Shown piece after piece: positions 5,677 through 8,713 of a stretch of 8,713 nt of DNA. Position 1 is the first letter of the stretch. The number at the start of each line of letters is the position of its first letter. The DNA is from an uncultured Acidimicrobiaceae bacterium (lineage in GTDB: Bacteria > Actinomycetota > Acidimicrobiia > Acidimicrobiales > MedAcidi-G1), in assembly GCA_913054115.1 (NCBI GenBank), contig CAJXIS010000076.1:1-8713 (forward strand). The letters are read 5' to 3'. Both the position numbers and the translations under genes were made by a program. Below the pieces are notes generated by a model. It ran no database searches and was not told where the DNA came from. It was given only the letters and a program-made list of their open reading frames with translations.

Positions 5677-8527
5677 TCTGACGTACCCCCTCGGGGTCGA
5701 TGTGTGCATGGTGTTCCTGGACGGTGCCGATGATCCGGCGGCCGTCGATGAGCAGGATGGTGACCTTCGTGCCGGCTGCCGCCAACGACGGATCGACCTG
5801 CCCGAGGCAGACCGAGCGACCCAGCGACGGGGACATGCGGCTGGAGGTGATCCTGCCGAGGATCCGGTTGGACTCGCCGTCCACGATCTGGTCGGCCTCC
5901 ATCGGGACCACCTGGGGGTCGTCCGGCTGGATCGCGACCAGGATCGGCAGGTCGGTGCGGGCATAGGCAGCCTTGAGCTCCGGCAGGCCGATGGTGTCGG
6001 GCTTGTCGAGCTTCACAAGCCCGCCGAGACCTGCGGTCGGCGCCTTGGTGAGGCCGTCCGTGTCCTGGCCCACGATGTAGTGGCCCTTCTCCAGGCGCAG
6101 GATGCGCTGCGCCTCGACGCCGAACGTCCTGATGCCGAGGTCCTCGCCGCTGGTGAGCAGGGACTCCCAGACGTGCAATGCATGGCCGGACGGCACGTGC
6201 AGCTCGTAGGAGAGCTCACCCGTGAAGCCGATGCGCCAGATGATGCAGTCGGCGACACCGGCAACGGTGCCGCGGCGGACATGGAAGTAGGGGAAGGCCT
6301 CGGGGCTGAGGTCGACGCCCTCGACGAGCCGCAACAGCACCTCACGGCACTTCGGCCCGGCCACGTTGATGCTCGTGAGGCCACCCGTGACGGCGGTGAC
6401 GTGTACGTCCCACTCCGGACGGTAGGTCTGGAGGTAGTCCTCGAGCATCTCCCAGACCGCGCCCGCACCCGACGACGTGCAGGTCATCAGGTAGTGGTTC
6501 TCGCCGAGTCGGCTCGTGACGCCATCGTCGGAGACGACGCCGTCCTCGGCCACCATCGCGCCGTAGCGGACCCGGCCGATGTCGAGTTTCTGCCACTTGT
6601 TGACGTAGACGAGCTCGAGGAGCTTGGTCACGTCCGGGCCCCGGAGGTCGAGTTTGCCGAGCGGGGTGACGTCGATGATGCCGACGTTCTCACGCACGTT
6701 CAGGGCCTCGCCCGTGGGGTCGCCGTAGTGGTCGGGACGGATCCACTGGCCGGCCAGGAGCGGCGACGCACCGTGGGCCTCGTGCCAGTCCTGGAGGGCG
6801 GAGCGGCGAATCGGTTCGAAGATCCGGCCGGCCAGGGCACCGAGCGAGATGGGGGCGTACGGGGGGCGCCAGACGGTCGTCCCGATGTCGACCATGCTCA
6901 TGTTGCGGGCCTCGGCCAGCACGGCGGCGGCGTTGACGGTCTCGAGCTTGCCCTGGGAGGGGCCCATCGTGACCGTCGTGTATCGCTTCATGAGCTCGAT
7001 CGAGTCGAAGCCCTCCTTGGCGGCCTGGACGAGGTCCTTCGAGGACACGTCCTCGGAGAGATCGACCATGCCGTGGGTGCTGCTCCGGTAACACTCGGGA
7101 TGTGGCACACGGGCCAGCGGGGTCCGGGTGTCGGCCAGGGACTCCGGCCTCGGGCCATCGGGATTGCGTGCACGGGCGGACAGCGACCGGCGATCGTGCC
7201 GGTTGCGCAGCGCACGGTTCGCCGCAAGCGCCCCGGTGGCCTTTCCGTGGGCGACCAGTTCGGCCGTCGTGCCGTTGCCGGTGATACCACCCGTGGCCAG
7301 CACGCTGTCCGGCAACTGGTTGGAGAAGTAGCGGGCAGCCGAGGCGTCGTAGACGGGACGGTCGCCGGCCATGTTCAGCAGCGAGGTGGGGGCGGTCCAA
7401 CCGGTGCCGATGACCACGAGGTCTGCGGACACCGTCCGGCCGTCGCCGAGGACGACCTTGCTCACCCGCCCCCTGCCCTGGACCTCGACGATGTCCTCGC
7501 CGGCCCGGACGTCGAGCGCAGCCACGATCTCGACGCCTGCGGCCTCGAGATCGGCGATGGCGGCGTCGCCCTCGGAGTTGGCAGAAAGGACCACGGCCTT
7601 GGAGCCGGGCTTGACGGCCCACAGGTTGATGAGGCGACGCACGGTGCCCGACAACATCACGCCGGGGGTGTCGTTGCCGGCGAAGATGTAGGGCCGCTCG
7701 ATGAGGCCGGGGGCCACGACGAGGCTGTTCGCCCTGGCCTTGATCAGGCGTTCGGGAGCGATCGGGTGCGACCGCTGCATCACGGCCATCCAGTTGTGGT
7801 CGTAGCGACCGGTCACCGTCGAGTCGATGACGACCTCGATGCCCGGATGGGCCTCGACGGCCGAGATCAGCTCGGCGAGTGCGGCCAGGTCGTCGGCGTC
7901 ACCCCAGCGGAGGTGCCCGCCGAGGTCCGGCTCGTGCTCGACGAGCATGACCGAGGCGCCTGTCTCGGCAGCGGCGATCGCCGCACCCATGCCGGCCGGG
8001 CCGCCACCCGCGACGAGCACGTCCGGGTGGGCGAAGCGCTTGTCGTAGGCGCCGTGGGCACTGGTCTCCCAGAAGATCCGGCCGCCGGGAGCGAACTTGC
8101 GGAGCACCTTCTGGTACACGTTGTGCCAGAACCACTTCGGGCGCATGAATGTCTTGTAGTAGAAGCCCACCGACAGGAACCGGCCGACCAGCTGGTTGAC
8201 GGCGCCGACGTCGAACCTGAGGCTGGGCCACACGTTCTGGGCACTGACCTCCATGCCTGCGATGAGGCGGCGGCTGCCGGCTCTCACGTTGGGCTCGTCG
8301 CCAACCTGCACGAACAGGTTCGGGTCCCAGTGGTCGGCGGTCATGATGCCGCGCTGGCGCTTGTACTTCATGGAGCGGGCGAAGACCTCGACGCCGCCTG
8401 CGGCGAGGGCCGAGGCGATGGTGTCGCCCTGGTACCCGGTGTATCCCTGGCCGTTCCAGGTGAAGGCCAGGGACGTGTCCCGGTCGATCACCTCACCCGG
8501 GCGCTGGGGGAGTCGGTTGTCGGTCAT
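5669..8527 (-). CDS. soxA: Sarcosine oxidase alpha subunit
   Basis: A 952-residue alpha subunit of heterotetrameric sarcosine oxidase, close to the family's normal length. The enzyme oxidises sarcosine with O2 and tetrahydrofolate to glycine, 5,10-methylene-tetrahydrofolate and H2O2 in the cytoplasm. Residues 1-115 are the ferredoxin-like N-terminal domain (GYQGDTIASALAAGGVEVFA, then RSMKYKRQRGI at 51-61), with no cysteines and hence no iron-sulfur cluster, as expected. VLVAGGGPAGMGAA (170-183) begins the NAD-binding Rossmann domain, which extends to about 440. The SoxA-specific linker is near 485-570 (EGFDSIELMKRYTT, GTTVWRPPYAPISLGALAG). From about 575 to the end is a GcvT-like tetrahydrofolate domain with GIIDVTPLGKLDLRGPD, RYGAMVAEDGVVSDDGVT and EKGHYIVGQDTDG. 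Covalent FMN sits at the alpha/beta interface; FAD is in SoxB. The ATG at 8527 overlaps the soxD stop (ATGA) with GGAGG four bases upstream. The frame's extension to 8593 is a shadow of soxD. Confidence 0.97.
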   Translation of the reverse strand: MTDNRLPQRPGEVIDRDTSLAFTWNGQGYTGYQGDTIASALAAGGVEVFARSMKYKRQRGIMTADHWDPNLFVQVGDEPNVRAGSRRLIAGMEVSAQNVWPSLRFDVGAVNQLVGRFLSVGFYYKTFMRPKWFWHNVYQKVLRKFAPGGRIFWETSAHGAYDKRFAHPDVLVAGGGPAGMGAAIAAAETGASVMLVEHEPDLGGHLRWGDADDLAALAELISAVEAHPGIEVVIDSTVTGRYDHNWMAVMQRSHPIAPERLIKARANSLVVAPGLIERPYIFAGNDTPGVMLSGTVRRLINLWAVKPGSKAVVLSANSEGDAAIADLEAAGVEIVAALDVRAGEDIVEVQGRGRVSKVVLGDGRTVSADLVVIGTGWTAPTSLLNMAGDRPVYDASAARYFSNQLPDSVLATGGITGNGTTAELVAHGKATGALAANRALRNRHDRRSLSARARNPDGPRPESLADTRTPLARVPHPECYRSSTHGMVDLSEDVSSKDLVQAAKEGFDSIELMKRYTTVTMGPSQGKLETVNAAAVLAEARNMSMVDIGTTVWRPPYAPISLGALAGRIFEPIRRSALQDWHEAHGASPLLAGQWIRPDHYGDPTGEALNVRENVGIIDVTPLGKLDLRGPDVTKLLELVYVNKWQKLDIGRVRYGAMVAEDGVVSDDGVTSRLGENHYLMTCTSSGAGAVWEMLEDYLQTYRPEWDVHVTAVTGGLTSINVAGPKCREVLLRLVEGVDLSPEAFPYFHVRRGTVAGVADCIIWRIGFTGELSYELHVPSGHALHVWESLLTSGEDLGIRTFGVEAQRILRLEKGHYIVGQDTDGLTKAPTAGLGGLVKLDKPDTIGLPELKAAYARTDLPILVAIQPDDPQVVPMEADQIVDGESNRILGRITSSRMSPSLGRSVCLGQVDPSLAAAGTKVTILLIDGRRIIGTVQEHHAHIDPEGVRQNA
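5685..5697 (-). promoter_or_regulatory. soxG ribosome binding site within a small hairpin
   Basis: On the minus strand ACCCC-GAG-GGGGT forms a 5-base-pair stem with a 3-base loop and contains most of the GAGGGGG Shine-Dalgarno of soxG (5692-5686). The structure lies in the last codons of soxA, so ribosomes completing SoxA would melt it. This suits coupled translation of the two subunits. Confidence 0.4.
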
Positions 8528-8713
8528 GACGCCTCCGAATAGCGGATCTCGTTCGTAGCGGTGTTCCGCTGGATGGTGAAGTAGCGGCGGCAACCGCTCC
8601 GGCAGTACCAGGTCTCGGTGACCCAGCCGGCGGGGTTCTCACGCAGGTACAGGTAGGTGCGCCACTCCTTGAGGGAGGCGGTCGCGGGATCGGGCCGAGG
8701 CGTGACCTCGCCG
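8524..8713 (-). CDS. soxD: Sarcosine oxidase delta subunit (partial, 5' end outside window)
   Basis: The last 62 residues of the small zinc-binding delta subunit of heterotetrameric sarcosine oxidase are encoded from the right edge; only about 30 N-terminal residues should be missing. The translation contains KEWRTYLYLRENPAGW, then the zinc half-site WYCRSGCRRYF and the ending NTATNEIRYSEAS. This matches the family pattern 'W..YL..R.NP.G...E.W....GCRR.F...RDT....I'. In the structurally known enzyme zinc is held by two N-terminal Cys plus a His and a Cys in this region; here the His position appears to be Cys (Cys-X3-Cys). The stop TGA overlaps the soxA ATG by two bases. soxB should lie immediately beyond the window's right edge. 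Confidence 0.9.
   Translation of the reverse strand, partial: GEVTPRPDPATASLKEWRTYLYLRENPAGWVTETWYCRSGCRRYFTIQRNTATNEIRYSEAS
8532..8536 (-). promoter_or_regulatory. Ribosome binding site of soxA
   Basis: GGAGG on the minus strand inside the last codons of soxD, four bases before the ATG at 8527. Spacing is short, but stop/start overlap with soxD should help through translational coupling. It supports this ATG over the longer open frame. Confidence 0.65.

Noticed and set aside
5677..5964. N-terminal extension of the soxG frame
   Set aside because: The extra 96 residues are Arg/Ser/Pro-rich and overlap the conserved C terminus of SoxA. Homology and the GAGGGGG ribosome binding site support the ATG at 5676.
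5657..8542. A 961-codon open frame on the plus strand, antisense to nearly all of soxA
   Set aside because: Its translation is rich in Asp, Glu, Gly, Val, Arg and His with no recognisable domain. It mirrors soxA codon by codon in an antisense frame where GC-rich third positions suppress stops. SoxA on the other strand is unmistakable.
1..8713. Search for defence systems, mobile elements, CRISPR arrays, tRNA or other RNA genes
   Set aside because: All sizeable frames with family motifs are metabolic enzymes or transporters. No transposase, integrase, nuclease, repeat-spacer array or tRNA-like cloverleaf was seen by eye.

Overview
The window is GC-rich, compact, protein-coding bacterial DNA. 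GTG and TTG starts, overlapping stop/start codons and TANNNT-type -10 boxes with weak -35 boxes suggest a high-GC actinobacterium. An Acidimicrobiia-like lineage is my guess, but no marker gene fixes the taxon. No RNA genes, CRISPR arrays, insertion sequences or phage genes are visible, and no gene-free stretch exceeds 130 bases.

Left edge, plus strand: the C-terminal half of a major facilitator superfamily (MFS) drug/metabolite exporter enters from outside the window. A small YciI-family protein follows 24 bases later. This pair converges, with a gap of only 6 bases, on a minus-strand gene for an alpha/beta hydrolase.

Middle, minus strand (read right to left from about 3630): a promoter-like region with two clean palindromes leads into a hotdog-fold acyl-CoA thioesterase resembling betainyl-CoA thioesterases. 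A YcaD-like MFS transporter overlaps it (TTG start inside a TTGA), and the alpha/beta hydrolase lies 62 bases further on. These probably form one transcription unit, perhaps with an internal promoter before the hydrolase.

Right half, minus strand: soxD (3' part only), soxA and soxG encode the delta, alpha and gamma subunits of heterotetrameric sarcosine oxidase, in the usual D-A-G order with overlapping ends. soxB would be expected just outside the right edge. An amidase-signature amidase follows soxG after 39 bases. Sarcosine oxidase demethylates sarcosine to glycine, passing the methyl carbon to tetrahydrofolate and releasing hydrogen peroxide.

Taken together, the minus-strand block looks like a catabolic locus for methylated amines. 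Sarcosine oxidase is certain, while the thioesterase hints that carnitine or glycine betaine may feed in from above. The amidase could release an amine or amino acid from an amide, but its substrate cannot be read from the sequence. I see no wholly new system. The points most worth checking are the thioesterase/sarcosine oxidase/amidase combination, the two palindromes before the thioesterase gene, the CCCTAG-type promoter motif repeated before three genes, and the His-rich tail of the YcaD-like transporter.
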